64,000 nucleotides of DNA from Silurus meridionalis (Eukaryota; Chordata; Actinopteri; Siluriformes; Siluridae), in assembly GCF_014805685.1 (NCBI RefSeq), contig NC_060891.1, positions 5,701,001-5,765,000 on the forward strand, given 5' to 3'. This document shows, one piece after another, positions 34,501 through 61,763 of this stretch. The notes under the pieces were generated by a model. That model was not told the DNA's origin and made no database searches. It saw nothing but the letters and a program-made list of their open reading frames with translations. How positions within the stretch are numbered: position 1 is the stretch's first letter; the number at the start of each line of letters is the position of its first letter. The position numbers and the translations under genes are program-made.

Positions 34501-37090
34501 AATATAATTTGCCTTCTTAAATGTCGGCACGCTGAGTTCGGGCTTAGAGCTTGACAAGCTAGGGTTTGAGCGAATGGGCACAAATGGGCTACAAATTGCA
34601 CAAATCAATGTTGTTAAATATGATTGGCAATAACAGCTAAATTTCCATTCTTCAAAAATGTATTATTATTGTTATATATTTGACCAATTATTAATTATCC
34701 TGCTTGACAGAAGAGCTATATCTGTCCCCTTAACCTTGTTTGACATGTATTAAATCAGTGCTATTATTTCTTCAAGGTAGCATTTGTCAAATATTAATAA
34801 ATTGGAAGGGGTGATGATAGTTGCTTATTGTTGGGTTCAAGGCCACCTTAGACAGAGTCAGGACTGAGATAATCTATAGATATAAAATATGAAGTATCAT
34901 AAAACATAATTTGTTTACTTATGCTTCACAGTGTATAGGTAATAAAGAACTCTGCATGCATGGATTAATGTAGATTTTTGTATTTATGAGAAAGATCTAT
35001 AAGAAACATTACATGTTATTCTTTAGAATTACTGATCGAAGCTTTAATAGAAAAGTGCAGGAACTATGTAGAGCATGTGTGGAGGTGTTCCAATCATTTA
35101 GCAAGAATATCCATAAAACATTAGCAGTGCATTTCCAAAATAATCAAACTAATACCAGCATGAACATCTGTGTAGACATCAAGTATTATAGTAAACTTGT
35201 TTTTCTGGTGATTATATTGTTCTTTTTTGAAGAACAGAAATAGTGATGACAAATAGTGTTAGGTATGTGTCACCCTTGTGATATGTTGAAAACAAAGTCA
35301 TGAAGGGAAATACCCTTTCTTTGGCCCATTATTTGTTCAGAAAGTAGTTGTGGTGGTCAAATGCATTTGTTTTTTTTAAGATGTTTAATGAATTAAAAGG
35401 ACAGGATGTGGGAGTGTACTAGAATAGGCTTGGAGCAGCTGTGTCCTCAAATGGCCCTTCTTGTTCAAATCCCTTCACTCTGTAATACAATTTCTAAATG
35501 TATTTTTATGTCACTTAAAAGCATTTTACCCATCAATAACATTGATATTTTATAGAAATAATAAAAAAAAAAACAGCAGCAATGTTAAAGCAACGTAGAT
35601 ACTGAGCACTTTCATTGGTATTTTTGCTGCTATTAAAAGCTAAAAGCATTTTTTATCTGTTCTCATTTAGATTTTAGTGATATGCTAAAACATGAAGGTG
35701 CAAGATGTAAAAAAAAAACAAGTACAGAAACAAAATGGATAGTAAAACACTAAAGAAAAAGGGTAAGAGAAAGAAGGGGGGTAGTAAACAGAAAGCAGAT
35801 GGCTAACCACAGAGAGCCATGGTGTCCAGGCGTTGGCTGCCTGGTTAAAGACTAACCGGAGCTCTCCTCCTCTTATCTCCAACCCACTGCTCCTAGTACG
35901 TTTGTAAACATACAAAACTCCCCTCCCACACACACCTCAGCACACAGCCTTCTTAAGAGTATTCTCATCTCATTATACATTCAAGCTTAAGCGTACATTC
36001 CTGTTTGAGTTGCATTATTAACTATTGGTTTTATTAATATTGTATAAGAAATTTGCTTTGATGTAATAGTCTTGTAATGTATATCTTAAAGCTCTAAGAC
36101 TTGTTCTAGACAATTCTCATTAAATTCCTAAAATGAATTATGTAAAAGATAAAACAGTAATTGTGCAAGCTTTAAACGTTCTGTCCTCTTTGTTTTTGAA
36201 CCCTGTCAGAGAAGTTGTCTATAGATGGAGTGTATTAAAGTCACATGTCTATGATAAATCTCCGTATAGCGTTGTGGAACACAGGGGTATTTGAGGACAC
36301 AGTCCACATTTCCACACCCACTTCCTGTTCTTCAGGCAGATGGGCCATTGGATAACAGACTCTGTTTCCAGGACAACTGCTTTGGCTGCAACCAATAGAA
36401 AACCCCATGAAAAACACATGACCAATCACCACAGCTAAGCCAAGCTGGCTTTTATTGCGACAAAAAGAAATTGTGTGCACATAACAGCTAAAGCCATAGA
36501 GCAAATAATATTTGAGCATTTCCCATTCTGATAAATGCTGCCAGATGACCTTAACATTAATCTCACAGAATTACAAATCTACCCTTTGTATAAATACACC
36601 ATACTTTTATGGAGTTGATTTAATAAAAAAAAAAAAAAAAAAGTGTTTTAACAAGTAACAGTATTTAACAGCAATGCACATTTTGTTTGCAGAACAATAT
36701 AAAAAAATACCCCAGCCAAATATAGTAATAAATATATAGATAAGTACTTTGATATAAAAATCAGCAGATAACTGAATTAGAAAACTGTTTAAAAAAACCC
36801 TGATGCTATACAGTCTGTAGCTTTAAAAAAGCCTCCAAATAGGATGATGAAAAAGACAAAAATATAGACAAAATCAAGATGAAGCATTGATTCACGGACA
36901 CTGAATAAACTATCGATAGTCTAAACGTAATACTCTTGCATGTCTTGTTTTGCAGGGAAGTTCTGGTTCCGTATAAATAATTTATATGGTGCTGTTGGAA
37001 AAGTTTACATTTGTGGGGGTGTTTTAGAATTTTTTGTTTGTAATCAGGAAAAACCTTTCAGATCAGAATCATAAAAATGAATAGTTTCTC
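31545..37090. other. Intergenic spacer between klf11 and grhl1
   Basis: About 5.5 kb of AT-rich DNA. No exon, RNA gene or clear transposon is recognised. The frames at 34,986-35,243 and 36,241-36,519 have no motif. Distal enhancers of either gene could lie here but cannot be called from sequence alone. Confidence 0.5.
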
Positions 37091-37095
37091 TGTTA

Positions 37096-37107
37096 TTTAT
37101 TTTATTT
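37096..37107 (-). terminator. grhl1: Candidate grhl1 poly(A) signals
   Basis: Two overlapping TTTATT words on the plus strand read AATAAA on the minus strand, about 960 bp beyond the grhl1 stop codon. A 3' UTR of about 1 kb is inferred. Confidence 0.35.
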
Positions 37108-37398
37108 ACAGTTTTTTTATTTATGACCCTTCATAATAGTTTTGCTAGTTAACAGCACCGGAACCAGCAGCAAAAAAATCTGCATGGACTCTCCATGGAA
37201 CTTACGTTGCACTATTTGTTTTTCCACCAGGGACTTTACAACAAACAAAAGAATTCCTTGCTTGTATCCAGAACAATTACTTTCCACTGTGACATGCAAA
37301 AAATACAGAATTCACTTAAAGGAATTATTACCAGTTTTTGAGTGAAATTGTATTTTGTCCCAATGCTTTTGTTTATACGTAGAAACATAACATGTACT

Positions 37399-37403
37399 TA
37401 TAT

Positions 37404-37480
<77 letters not shown>
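37399..37480. repeat. (AC)n(AT)n microsatellite in inferred grhl1 3' UTR
   Basis: About 8 AC units run into about 30 AT units. Confidence 0.95.
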
Positions 37481-38066
37481 AGCAACACTGGTGACAGAGT
37501 ACCTCATAAAGCTGCTCAGCATGGGGTTATGCTGTACACACTAAATACTGCTCAGTGTTTATGTATAAATACAGAAACCAGTAAAAATGCCCAAAAATCC
37601 CTCTAACAGCAACAATACCCCATTTACTTGCATGCTCGCCTTTAAAGATGAGGATCTCCAGTGCTGTTGGTTTTAAAGCTCTATAACACAAATTAAATAT
37701 TTAGAGGGAATCTGACTTTGGATTAACTCAGCTCTTTCTTAGATTCTCAGATTATTAAAAACCACAGATATTTTTCACTTTAAAAATAGAACATATGGCT
37801 CAAAACCTCAGGATTTATATATCAAGGCAGATACATTTTCCTTGCTGTTCTCATTTCACACATTGCATAGTGTGGCATACACTTCACATGTCATATTAAC
37901 AACACACAGAAAATAGGTTTCGGGCAGATTAGGGGGAAAAAATCTTAGTCTCAGCTACATGTAGGAAACCACAGATAAGAAGTGCATGGAAGGCCTGAAG
38001 TACCTCCAAGGCCATGGACACAGACATAGAGGCATGTAAACAAGTCCTTATTGGTGAGCCGGCCAT

Positions 38067-51494
<13,428 letters not shown>

Positions 51495-51800
51495 CTCGTT
51501 TTGGTCGGACTGGACTTTCTAGTTGGTACTGTATATCCGACCCGTCTTCTTCCAAGCAGAGGAACGAGAGAATGAGGGTTACCGTTGCGGCTGTCGGCGA
51601 GAGAACGGGTTTTGTTAGCTTTTCTTGCTTTTTTGGATATACTCAAAATTTAGGGCCGGTTTTACCTGTGACAGGGCATCGGATTGGGTTACACCTGAGG
51701 GGCGGGGACTAATAGGGTTTCAACTTCTAATTGGCCCATCAGCGCGGTAAACAAAGATGGCCAATCAGCGAGCAGGTGGAATTAGCGGGACCTGGTGGTG
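51495..51800 (-). promoter_or_regulatory. grhl1: grhl1 promoter and 5' UTR
   Basis: Upstream of the ATG lie a GC box (GGGGCGGGG, 51699-51707), two inverted CCAAT boxes (ATTGG at 51683-51687 and 51730-51734) and one direct CCAAT (51761-51765). This is a TATA-less NF-Y/Sp-type promoter layout. The transcription start is inferred to lie near 51,550-51,680. Confidence 0.6.
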
Positions 51801-53059
51801 CCTGGGAGTCTCTGATCATCTGGCAGAGGCTAAAACGACATTTCAGTAATATATTTTATGTATTACCATCCTTCTGGCTTACACGGCGATTATTTTTGCT
51901 TCTGATGCATTCCTGCTTTCTCATTCAGATCTAAAAAAGTGTCCCAGACCCCTTATTCCTGCACATTAGGCGACTTAATTTTGAGATGGTGATATTAAGA
52001 TGGTGATTTCTGCAAAAAAGAAATGAAGAACATTGCTGTACCCTAAAGACCACTGCTGCAGCTGTATTGAACTTTTAGTACAGGTCATGCATTTGAAGTG
52101 GTTAAAGACCACCTCACAGAGAAGAATTGATACAGTCTAGTAACCTGTTTTCCTTTTACTTGTTTTAGTGAATCGTTGCTCTTTAATTATTTATGACGGA
52201 TCAGAAACTATTTCCAGCCTAAAGCCTAGAAGCAGGTTTATCATCTCACTCTCACTTGCACTGTAAATGAAATGGGGAACCACTTTCTGTTGAAACCAAC
52301 TCTAAAGAGAAGCTATTATGCATTGCGAAAAGGGAGAGGAACCCATTCTTAATGATACCCAGTGGTGTTAAGGGGGTTTCTCAAAATACCAGGATCAAGT
52401 GTAATTCCAGTAGGCTTAATCCACAATCTGCTTCTAAAATGATCAATTGTAAGAGGCAAGGATCACATTATAGAGTGCACAAACATGCATCATTCATGCT
52501 TAAGATAACAAAATATGTGAAAATAAAAATATTGGTAATCTAACATTGAAAAGTAAAATGTGGTTGCACCCTATAAATGTACAATCAAGAGGGAACAGTA
52601 AGTGTATTAATTAAGGAAATAAATATTTATTTTATTATAATTGAATAAAACTGTTTAAACATTTTTTTAAATATTTGTATGTCGGTGTTTATTCAATGAT
52701 ATAATCAAAATAAAATCTGACAGACTTACATATTAAAAACTTCAGTAACATTCAGATAGACATTAAATGCCTGTACTCTAAAGATATGCAATTTGTTACT
52801 CTTCACAAATAGTTTGAATCATGGCAAGCAGTGTGCCTAGCATGTGGAACTATACTAAAGCAAGATTCCTGATAGGTAAGACATTAAAACCCTGTAAAAC
52901 AATAAAAAAAATAATAAATAAAATAAAATAAAAATGTAGCAAAGAAACTTCTCAACTTGGATGAATGATTGAGTATAATTTCTTAGATTTCTCTATGTGA
53001 ATAAATTTCTTACAATTAAAATGTATTCAAATAAATATATTTTTTATTTATTTTATTAA
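51801..53059. other. Intergenic spacer upstream of grhl1
   Basis: AT-rich DNA; no exon or RNA gene recognised. In human the next gene on this side is TAF1B, but no TAF1B exon was found in the window. Confidence 0.5.
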
Positions 53060-53313
53060 CTCAATTCAATTTGATTTGTACAGTGATTTTAACAATGGAT
53101 ATTGTCTAAAAGCGTTTAGAGATAAAGAGGCTATGAAGTTGGAATGTATTAGTTTAGTGCCTATAAGTTTATTCCTTGTAAGTTTATCCTCAATGAGGGG
53201 TCCAGTGGTGAAAGTGTCAATGGAACATTCCTTGAGTTAGTTTGAGGATTAAACCTTAAGAGGAACCAGAGCAAAAAAAGGAACCCATCCTCATTTGGGT
53301 GGTATCGAATTGT
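53060..53313. repeat. Common fish dispersed repeat, degraded
   Basis: TCAATTCAATTTGATTTGTA, then AACAATGGATATTGTC, AGAGGAACCAGAGC and GGAACCCATCCTCAT in this order match a widespread repeat of otophysan and other teleost genomes, recognised from memory. No ends or coding part are seen. Confidence 0.6.
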
Positions 53314-54227
53314 TGAGGAGTAGTGTTCAGTAATGGGTGCTTAAATGCAGAACTGTCTATGCAATGATTTGCAGCAGCATGTGATTTATTTTTTTATCTT
53401 AAACATGCATTTGCAAGCCACGACTGAAAAGCAGAAATGTCTTCATGCAGCTGCTATCAAGTTGCACCTCCTGGGTTAATTTGCATATGCTTTGCCTTGA
53501 AAAATACTAAAAGTTCGAAAGGGGCAGATGTGTAAATTCTTGACAGTTAACAACATGCAGGACATTTAAGCCTTCACAACTTTTAGGGCAATAAGCAAAT
53601 GCAGCTCTTCTAAAAGTATAAAATTTAGTTACAGCTTTCAAATGACAAACCTAGTGACATAAAATACACAGAAGAACCCCCCCAACAACCACCACCGACA
53701 CACGCTCTCAGACGTGTACATCACCAAAGGAACACTTGCTTGAGCTAGTTCAGTGTTTACATTTGCACTCAAGTTGTTGGATGAGTTCTAGCCACAGAAA
53801 ATCATAAGATACAATGACATCATTTCTTTACCCTCCTGGAAGGAGAAGCGATGCCTTTCCATTGTGTTCACAATAAAAAATGTACTGTGAATATATTTAC
53901 TAGTCTATGGCAATATAGACCAATGTGAACACTGACACAGTACAGTGACAAGATGATTTTCTAAAGGATATTGCATAAGACAGTGACTGAGAAAAGTATT
54001 TTCACTTCCCACTGCTTAATAAATCTTCCACAACATATATTTCTTAACTAAGAGAAAATGACAATGGGCAACTCCAAGCTTATTTCAAGCCAGCCCTTAT
54101 AAAACACCATACATTACAATGTACATAAAACAATGTGTAAAAAAAGATATATTAGCTATTTTACACTTGTTTTTTAGAAACACAAACCAACCAACACCCA
54201 TGAAGTACACCCTGCAAAATTATGCTG

Positions 54228-54229
<2 letters not shown>

Positions 54230-54270
<41 letters not shown>
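54230..54270. repeat. (AC)n microsatellite
   Basis: About 20 AC units. Confidence 0.95.
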
Positions 54271-54273
<3 letters not shown>

Positions 54274-54974
54274 GTGCAGAAACATGAACACACACCCTTT
54301 ACAATGCCTGAGGCTCATTGATGGTTAAACTGAATCGAATACACTCGTACCATTTCTAAAACATATTCAAACAAAGTTTTTTTTACTAAAAGTCGTGCAG
54401 TGTCACAAAAAAACATTTGGGCAAAAAAGTCTAAAAGTCTATAATTATACTTATTATTCAATAAAATCACTATGCTTGCCTTTAATTTTTGCAAGTTTTG
54501 TAGTAGTACTTTTATAACATTAAGTTGAAGTAAAATTTTAAAATAAAAAAAACTGTAATCCCCCCAATTTTTTGTGGTGTCAAGGTAGAAGCAGCTTTGC
54601 CTTCGTACTTCTCATTTACTATACTAATCATTAGGCAGGAGTGGAATGATTTTATATTGCAATTTTTAATTGGATGGGTTAATTTATTACAAACAACCTG
54701 CTTCCGAATTTCTGCATAGTTGAGATGCTGTAGACTACTGTACAACCTAAATATTCACATTACATTAGCTATAAACAAAATATGTGACAATCACTACATT
54801 TGTATGTACATTTGTATTTGTATGAGCACAAGTTATGGACTTCAGAAAGCAAGCCAGTCATTTTACTGTAAAATCAAAAAAACGTTCAGCACTGATGGAC
54901 TCTTACCAAATATACAAGCTGCCCATTCTACAGGCACTAATGCACTCATATACCACCAGAGAAGTGGCTTTTCA

Positions 54975-55778
54975 AACTGAGCATTGATAACAAACCAAAT
55001 GGTCCCTCTCTTCTTTAGTCAGGAGAATGTGGTATTCATAGTTTCCAAAAAACAAAAAAATTCAGATTTTTTCTGACCACAGAATACTTTGACTCAGTCC
55101 TCTCTGAGCTTAGCGACATTTATGTGTCATGTTCACACATGCCTTCTTCTTTGCATGATAGGGAGAACCTGCACTTGTGGATGACATAGCAAATGTTGTT
55201 CACAGGCAATGATTTCTGGAGGAGCCTGTGCAGTGATTTCCATTACAGAATCATGAATGTTTCAGTAAAAAGTGCTGACTGAGGGCTTAGATCATATACA
55301 TCTAATATTGAAAAATATTTCTCCAGATTCTTTGAAACTTTTCATTATAATATATTCATCATACTATATATGATGAGATATTTAACTTTTTTCCAATTTT
55401 ATGTTGAGAAACATTATTCTGAAATTGTTCCACAATTTGTAAGTCTTTTACAGGTGAATCTCTGCCCATCTTTAATTCTGAGAGATTCTAAAAGATACAC
55501 TATATATACCAAATCATCTACCTGACCTGGTGTCAATTAACCTTATTTGTTGCAAAATGTTTCTTCAACTGCTTAATTTTATTAATACTTACATTTTCAA
55601 GACTTTTTTGCCCCATTTTTTTCTTCAAATGATCTTATTTTTTCCTTTAAACATTGCATTTCCTAGGTTAAAACATTTGGTATGTTTTCTAGATTTATGA
55701 GATTTGCAAATCATTGCATTCTATTTTTATTTACATTGTACACAGTGTCACAACTTTTTTTAAAATAGGGGTTGTATG
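54975..55778 (-). mobile_element. Degraded DNA transposon with one preserved end
   Basis: The right end CAACTTTTTTTAAAATAGGG plus GTTGTA fits the terminal repeat of a very common fish TA-inserting transposon (…CCCAACTTTTTTGGAATTGG…). Interior words such as CAATGATTTCTGGAGGAGCC, GCAGTGATTTCCATTACAGA and TCTGAAATTGTTCCACAATT belong to its antisense coding part. The left terminus is missing, and stops break every frame. Recognition is from memory. Confidence 0.6.
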
Positions 55779-56419
55779 TATAATGTATGTATTTGGACTG
55801 TCATTCACATACCTGTACAATAAAATTGTGAATTTGGCCACCATAATGTATGGCTAGGGCTAAGGGATAGGAGTAGGGCTAAAATGATTCCTCGAGTAAA
55901 TTGAGTAATTCAAATTAAAGAAAGCATCAAGGCAAATAATTTATAAATGTGGCGTACTCACAAAATGGGGCTTGAAAAGTCACCTTCTGTGTTTCCACAT
56001 TGTGTGTATGCAGGGTTTAGAGTTAACTTACAGGTGCACACTGTTTCTTTTATAAATCACAAACTTTGAGTGGAAAGTGATGTGCACACGTTTTAGCCTC
56101 GTTTTGGCATATGCCATCTTTAGAAATGAGACCCCTGGACAGATAAACACAGAAGACACTGCAGAATGAAAAATGTAGTAAATGAGAGAAACAGCATACA
56201 TATTCTCTTGTATATTTAGTATTGCTCTTTAATGAAGAAAAAGTACTTCTTATCCGATTATTCAATTAATCAATGGATGTAATCTGTAGAATACTTGATT
56301 TCTAACATAATCAATAGCTGCAGCCCTAATGACATCCCTACTGTTTTGTAATTGAATCAAACATTTTTTAAATAGCACAGAATATATTACAATCCAACCA
56401 AAAATATAAAAATACAATA

Positions 56420-57682
56420 TCTTACAAAAGTGAGTACAACCCTCACATTTCAGCAACTCTTTTAGTATATCTTTTACTAGCCTACTATTAACAACAATAC
56501 TACAGAAATGAAGCTTGCCTATATTTTAGAGTATTCAATGTGCAGCTTGTATAGCAGTACAGACTTACTGTCCTCTGACAATAACTCTACATGCAGTCAT
56601 TATTGTCAAAATAGCTGGAAACAAAAGTGAGTACACCGTAAGCGAACATGTCAAAACTGTGTCTAAACTGTGTTTGTGGTCGTTATTATGTTGGAAAACT
56701 GCCCTTAGGCCCAGTTTCTGAACAGATTGGTATCATTTTCTGCTTCAAAATGTAACAGTACATTTTGGAATCCATGTTTCCCTCAACGATTCACAGCTCT
56801 CCAGTACCGGCAGCGCTCATGCAGCCCCAGACCATGATGATACCACCACCATGCTTGACTGTAGGCAATACACAATTTTCTTGGTACTCCCACCACGGCG
56901 TCGACACACATGCTGGACTTCATCTGAGCAAAACAAGTTTATCTCACTCTCATCACACCTTAGGACATGATTCCAGTAATTCATGCTCTTGGACAGCTTG
57001 TCTTTAGTAAACTGTTTGCAGGCTTTCTTGTGAGCCAGCTTCAGAAGAGGCTTCCTTCTGGGACAACGGCCGGCCATGCAAACCAACTTGTTGCAGTGTG
57101 TGGCGTATGGTCTGAGCACTGACAAGCGGACCTTCCACTTCTGCAACCTCTAAAGCAATGCTGGCAGTACTCATGCTTCTGTATTGTGATGCACAGAATG
57201 AGAACTCAGCTTCTTTCATGACCCTTGAGAGGTCTGTTCTGAGTGGAACCCATTTTGGAAAACCTCTGTATGACCCTGGCGACTGTACTGTACCTCAGTT
57301 TCAGGGTGTTACCGGTCTTCTTATAGTTTCAGCCGTCTTTGTGGAGAGCAACAATTCTTATTCTCATATCCTCAGAAAGTTCTTTGCCATGAGGTGCCAT
57401 GTTGAGCATCTAGTGGTCAGTATAAGAGTTATAAAGATACACAAATTAATAAAGATACACAAATTAATAAAGATACACAAATTTGTATGGTCCTGTTAAG
57501 CACACAAAAACATTTGTAACAGTTGTATGTTGAGTTATTTTCAGAGGACAGTAAATCTGTACTGCTATACAAACTGCACATTGACTACTCTAAAATATAT
57601 CCAATTTTCTATAGAATTGTCCTTAGAGAAGATATACTAAAATGGTTGCTAAAATGTGAGGGGTGTACTCACTTTTGTGAAA
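56420..57682 (-). mobile_element. Tc1-like transposon with IR/DR ends and broken transposase
   Basis: Inverted ends of roughly 200 bp start ACAAAAGTGAGTACA on both sides and are flanked by TA (56418-56419, 57683-57684). A second copy of the ACAAAAGTGAGTACA motif at about 56617 inside the left arm gives the double-motif IR/DR layout known from Sleeping-Beauty-type elements. The transposase lies on the minus strand: AEVEGPLVSAQTIRHTLQQV (57219-57004) and, after a frameshift, KPLLKLAHKKACKQF and SKSMNYWNHVLRCDESEINL (57146-56817). The C-terminal catalytic part is largely deleted, so the copy is inactive. Confidence 0.85.
57433..57484. repeat. 18-bp tandem repeat, three copies
   Basis: AAAGATACACAAATTAAT-type units occur three times inside the right arm of the Tc1-like element. 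Confidence 0.85.
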
Positions 57683-57729
57683 TAACCCTAGGTTAAAATG
57701 ATAGGTACAAAATTTATTTAAATTACATT

Positions 57730-57935
57730 AAAACTGTATAAGCAAATATTTGTGGACAACTGACAAGAACACTCATATTTGCAATTTGACTATTGTATTC
57801 CTTTTCTTTTTTGGTGTTATAATAACCACCACTCTTCTGGGAAGGTTTTCCACTGTGTGGCTGTGAGGATTTAGACACAAGAGCATGTGAGGTCAGGCAC
57901 AGAAGGTCTGGTTTGCAGTTGGAGTTCTAGTTCAT
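57730..57935. mobile_element. Second degraded Tc1-like fragment
   Basis: CCACTCTTCTGGGAAGGTTT and GAGCATGTGAGGTCAGGCAC with ATTTGTGGACAACTGAC before them match, with many changes, the antisense end of another common fish Tc1 family. Only the first ~200 bp are left. Confidence 0.5.
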
Positions 57936-58546
57936 CCTTATGCTAACTTTGTGGTCTATATAAAAATACAGCATAACAATATACTCATGCAATTTCCTGG
58001 TGTCGTCATAAAAGACTTTGCTACCGGTTTGGAAGATTCAAAAGTGGAGGAACTTCTTAGATTTCTATTGGGCCAACATTTATCAACAACACTTAAATGG
58101 AAAATGCTACAGAGCCATAGAACCCTTAAACATCCATAAACATCCTTGCCAGTATAATTGTTTCAATAACATGCTGATGGAAAGTTCATGGAACCACAGC
58201 TAATCCTCTCCAGACATAGACACTAGTCACAAAAGATTTCACAACAAGGAATCAGACTAAAACTTTATTGGGAACAGGTATTGTGACCGTTAGTTATTAT
58301 TTTAGGTAATATATAATAAAGTTATTCAAAGGTTTTCTTTTTGTCAAACATTTTTATTAGACAAAAAACACAGTTAGAAAAAATACGTTTTGGATGGTAA
58401 GTAATTGGAAGAAGCGGCAGGAATGTGGAATTATATTAATTTATTTCATACCCAACTTTTTCCGATTAACTTCTTAGCAGTTAACAGTTCTCCTAGGATA
58501 TGAGATTCCGATCTGTTTGTTCTGTCTATTTACTTAATAGTGGGGA

Positions 58547-58549
<3 letters not shown>

Positions 58550-58596
<47 letters not shown>
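58550..58596. repeat. (CT)n microsatellite
   Basis: About 23 CT units. Confidence 0.95.
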
Positions 58597-58599
<3 letters not shown>

Positions 58600-60027
58600 T
58601 CCCCTGAGAGATATAGGTAGTTACCCACTTAACACCCACCAGGATGTCAGGGAAATAAGATGCAAATGCAAACTTCTTTAAAAGCTTGCCTAGGTGAGGG
58701 TGGGCCTCACCTTCACATTAAGCCCCATGTATACAAACTTCAGCCAACAGTCTCTCTTCAGCAATAGCTCATCAAGCACACCGCATCCTATTTGCACTAT
58801 GTAAAGGTGGTGTGGCTCATGCACACTATTTGACCAGTTATGCCCTCAAGACAGCGTGCCAATATATGGGCTAAACACAGAAACACAGCTGAGTCCTTGC
58901 TAATGTCAATAGAGTAACCGTTTTCCACTTTGTTGTGTATGCTGCTTCTTTTCTTTTCCCTCTAAATGTGTGTGTTTGTTTGAGTGTGTATGTGGGTGTA
59001 TGATCCAGCCTATAGGCTAGCCCCAGACAAAATTGTGTTGAAGAGCATTGTTTTTGGAGAAGCTTTCCTGGGAAGATGTTATCACTTCATGCAGCATGCT
59101 TACACTGCAAACAGCGCAACAGACCCGTATGATCACATGCCCTTTCCTCCTCCTGCCTTTAACCATATGCTCTACTCTGCACCAAGGCGTTCTGGGATAC
59201 TGAGAGCCATGACACATGGTTTGTTGTGAATGAACACACAGCTTGAGAGTGACATAGGCATTAAAAAGGAAAGGACAAAGATAGTGGGGAAAGGAAGGAG
59301 ATTTATTGAAACTGAGAAGGAGTGAGAGACAGAGAAATAGAAAAACCATTATGTAGAAGAAGAGAAAGAAGGATAATGAATGATAGAAATATAGAAAGTA
59401 TATAGCCTGGTTGAGAGTCAGCTGTAAAAAAAAAAAAAAAAAAGGATGAACATGCTATGAGACTGTGTTATGTTCAGTGCGAGGTGACAGCAGCTCTTGC
59501 CAATTGAAACTGGCAAATATTGACGCTGTTAATTCAGATCATTGGCTCTTTTGCCTTTTTTTTACTCTACAAGCTGCTGAGCAAATCCAAAGGCAATTTT
59601 TGTTTGCCAAAACCTTACAAGTTGAAACATGTTTTTAGCACATGGCAATACTCCCTCAAGCTTATGTGTAAAAACAGGCCATTGGGTCATTTGATAATCT
59701 TTTCAAAAATCTATTACAAAAACATTGTAAAATGTGTCTATTTTCATCATTAATTGACATAGATACATACATTAAACAAAGGTCTTTTGCTCTGTATCTG
59801 TATTAACTACTCAGAATTAAAGGGTATTTGCAGACATGCTACATTCACCACCAATTCACTAGTATAAATTAAACATGTTCAGTACTCTGTTCATTTGAGA
59901 GTGCATGTAATAATACTACATAATCTGAAAATGCTACAAGCCCATATTTCCATGCACAAATGCTGAACTGCAAAAAAACACAGCATATCCAAATGAGGTA
60001 ACTCAGTTTTCTTTGCCTCTTTTTGTC

Positions 60028-60029
<2 letters not shown>

Positions 60030-60102
<73 letters not shown>
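60030..60102. repeat. (TC)n(AC)n compound microsatellite
   Basis: About 14 TC units followed by about 22 AC units. Confidence 0.95.
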
Positions 60103-60104
<2 letters not shown>

Positions 60105-60545
60105 CTTTGTATGCCTCCCATTATTCAAATATATAAAAAATGTGGTCTGCTATAATGCAATTGACAGAGATGCTAAATTAACACATCATCAGTGCACAAG
60201 AAGAGCACGGAAACAAATTGTGGACACGTGTGCATTTTAAAATGTGTCAACTCTGCTTCTCAATCTTAATTTGAAAGCAGATGTCTCATGAAGTCGGGTT
60301 CTGGAATGCTGAGGAACAGAACACACAACATTCCTCATACATCCCCTGCGATAAGTCCTTACCGTAAACCAACAACATGACGTCTGTAAACCAAAAAGTA
60401 GACGTTGAGCTTTATATGCAGTTGATCTCTCTAGCATGTTGGGGTAAACTGAAACGATATGTATATAAAAAAATGTATACGGTTGGTTGAAAAACATTTG
60501 AATTCAATATTATTATATAATTCAATTATTATATCTTATTATAAA

Positions 60546-60659
60546 CAGTAATCCCCCGTGAAAACAACGATAACCGAAAACCACCCCAAAAATGCTATTT
60601 TATGTATACAGTACTGTACTGGCACAAGATCTGAACCACGGTAAAGCGGGGGATTACTA
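60546..60659. mobile_element. Short Tigger/pogo-like MITE
   Basis: The left end CAGTAATCCCCCGTG and the right end GCGGGGGATTACTAT form inverted repeats of about 13 bp. At 114 bp there is no room for coding sequence. The right end has lost the final CTG. Confidence 0.55.
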
Positions 60660-61148
60660 TATTTAATATTTTCAAAAATATAAAATATAAGTTCAAAATA
60701 TATTGAGTATAAGTTCAGTATATTACACTGCAAGTGAAAACATCTTGAAATTTTTGAACATTTATCTACTATTTTCCTATTATAGTATCATAATAAACTA
60801 AATACAAGTCAACTAAACTAATTTGTAGATGTTTTACTGAGTTTGAAATCATCTTTTTTAAACACATACACTAGAAAAAGCTAAAATTACTGAATTCTAA
60901 ACCTTGAAATGATTAAAAACCTCTGAAGCATCATGGACAATATATAATAATAGAAAAGAAATAATTAGAAGCATCAGCTTTATTCAAGATCATTTTTACT
61001 TCACTGCATAATTTAAAGCTTACATAAAAAAAATTAAACCAGCAAATAAGGACATGCATCATGTGATTCGATTCTAGGAAAAAGATGCCTATGTCTTCCT
61101 GTTAACGATTCATATTTCCCTGTTTAAGCTTGAATCATATGTGTGTAG

Positions 61149-61149
<1 letters not shown>

Positions 61150-61188
<39 letters not shown>

Positions 61189-61260
61189 CCATATGTAAAT
61201 ATGTACATACTACACACAAACACGCACAAGTATGCACACACACAAACACATATACACAAA

Positions 61261-61336
<76 letters not shown>
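61150..61336. repeat. Two (AC)n microsatellites
   Basis: AC runs at about 61150-61185 and 61263-61336, joined by imperfect AC-rich DNA. Confidence 0.95.
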
Positions 61337-61728
61337 AGCCAATGAAGCTGAGAGGGTGTGAATTTTCTTCTCAGGACAACAGGTCAACTGTTAACTGTTT
61401 TGTTTTCTGTCTCACTCCCAACATTCGCCAAGTGACACATGGCACTCAAATATCTGCCACTATCTATTGACACGCACGGAAGAAGCACAAGAGCAAGTTA
61501 TTACATGCTTAAGACACACCTCAGCACTTGTCTTAAAACATCTCAATGGCCAACTGTAACCTGGCGAAACCTTATCCAGACAGGTTGAAGGGACTGGGCG
61601 ACTGAGATTGGGGCCAGAAGAACAAGAACAAGCAGCAGCCTTGTGCATTGGAGGGAACGTGTTCCTCTGCCTTGCCCGGTTAAGCCTCTTTTACAGCCCA
61701 ATCAAGTTCTCATCCACCAGTGATTTAT

Positions 61729-61730
<2 letters not shown>

Positions 61731-61761
<31 letters not shown>
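61731..61761. repeat. (AC)n microsatellite
   Basis: About 15 AC units. Confidence 0.95.

Positions 61762-61763
<2 letters not shown>

Noticed and set aside
58984..59229. 81-codon plus-strand frame upstream of grhl1 as a small gene
   Set aside because: No recognisable domain, poor context, and an overlapping open frame on the other strand.
61110..61470. Frames rich in Cys-Val or Thr-His (also at 41775, 43886-44252 and 59869-60240)
   Set aside because: They are translations of (AC)n/(GT)n tracts.
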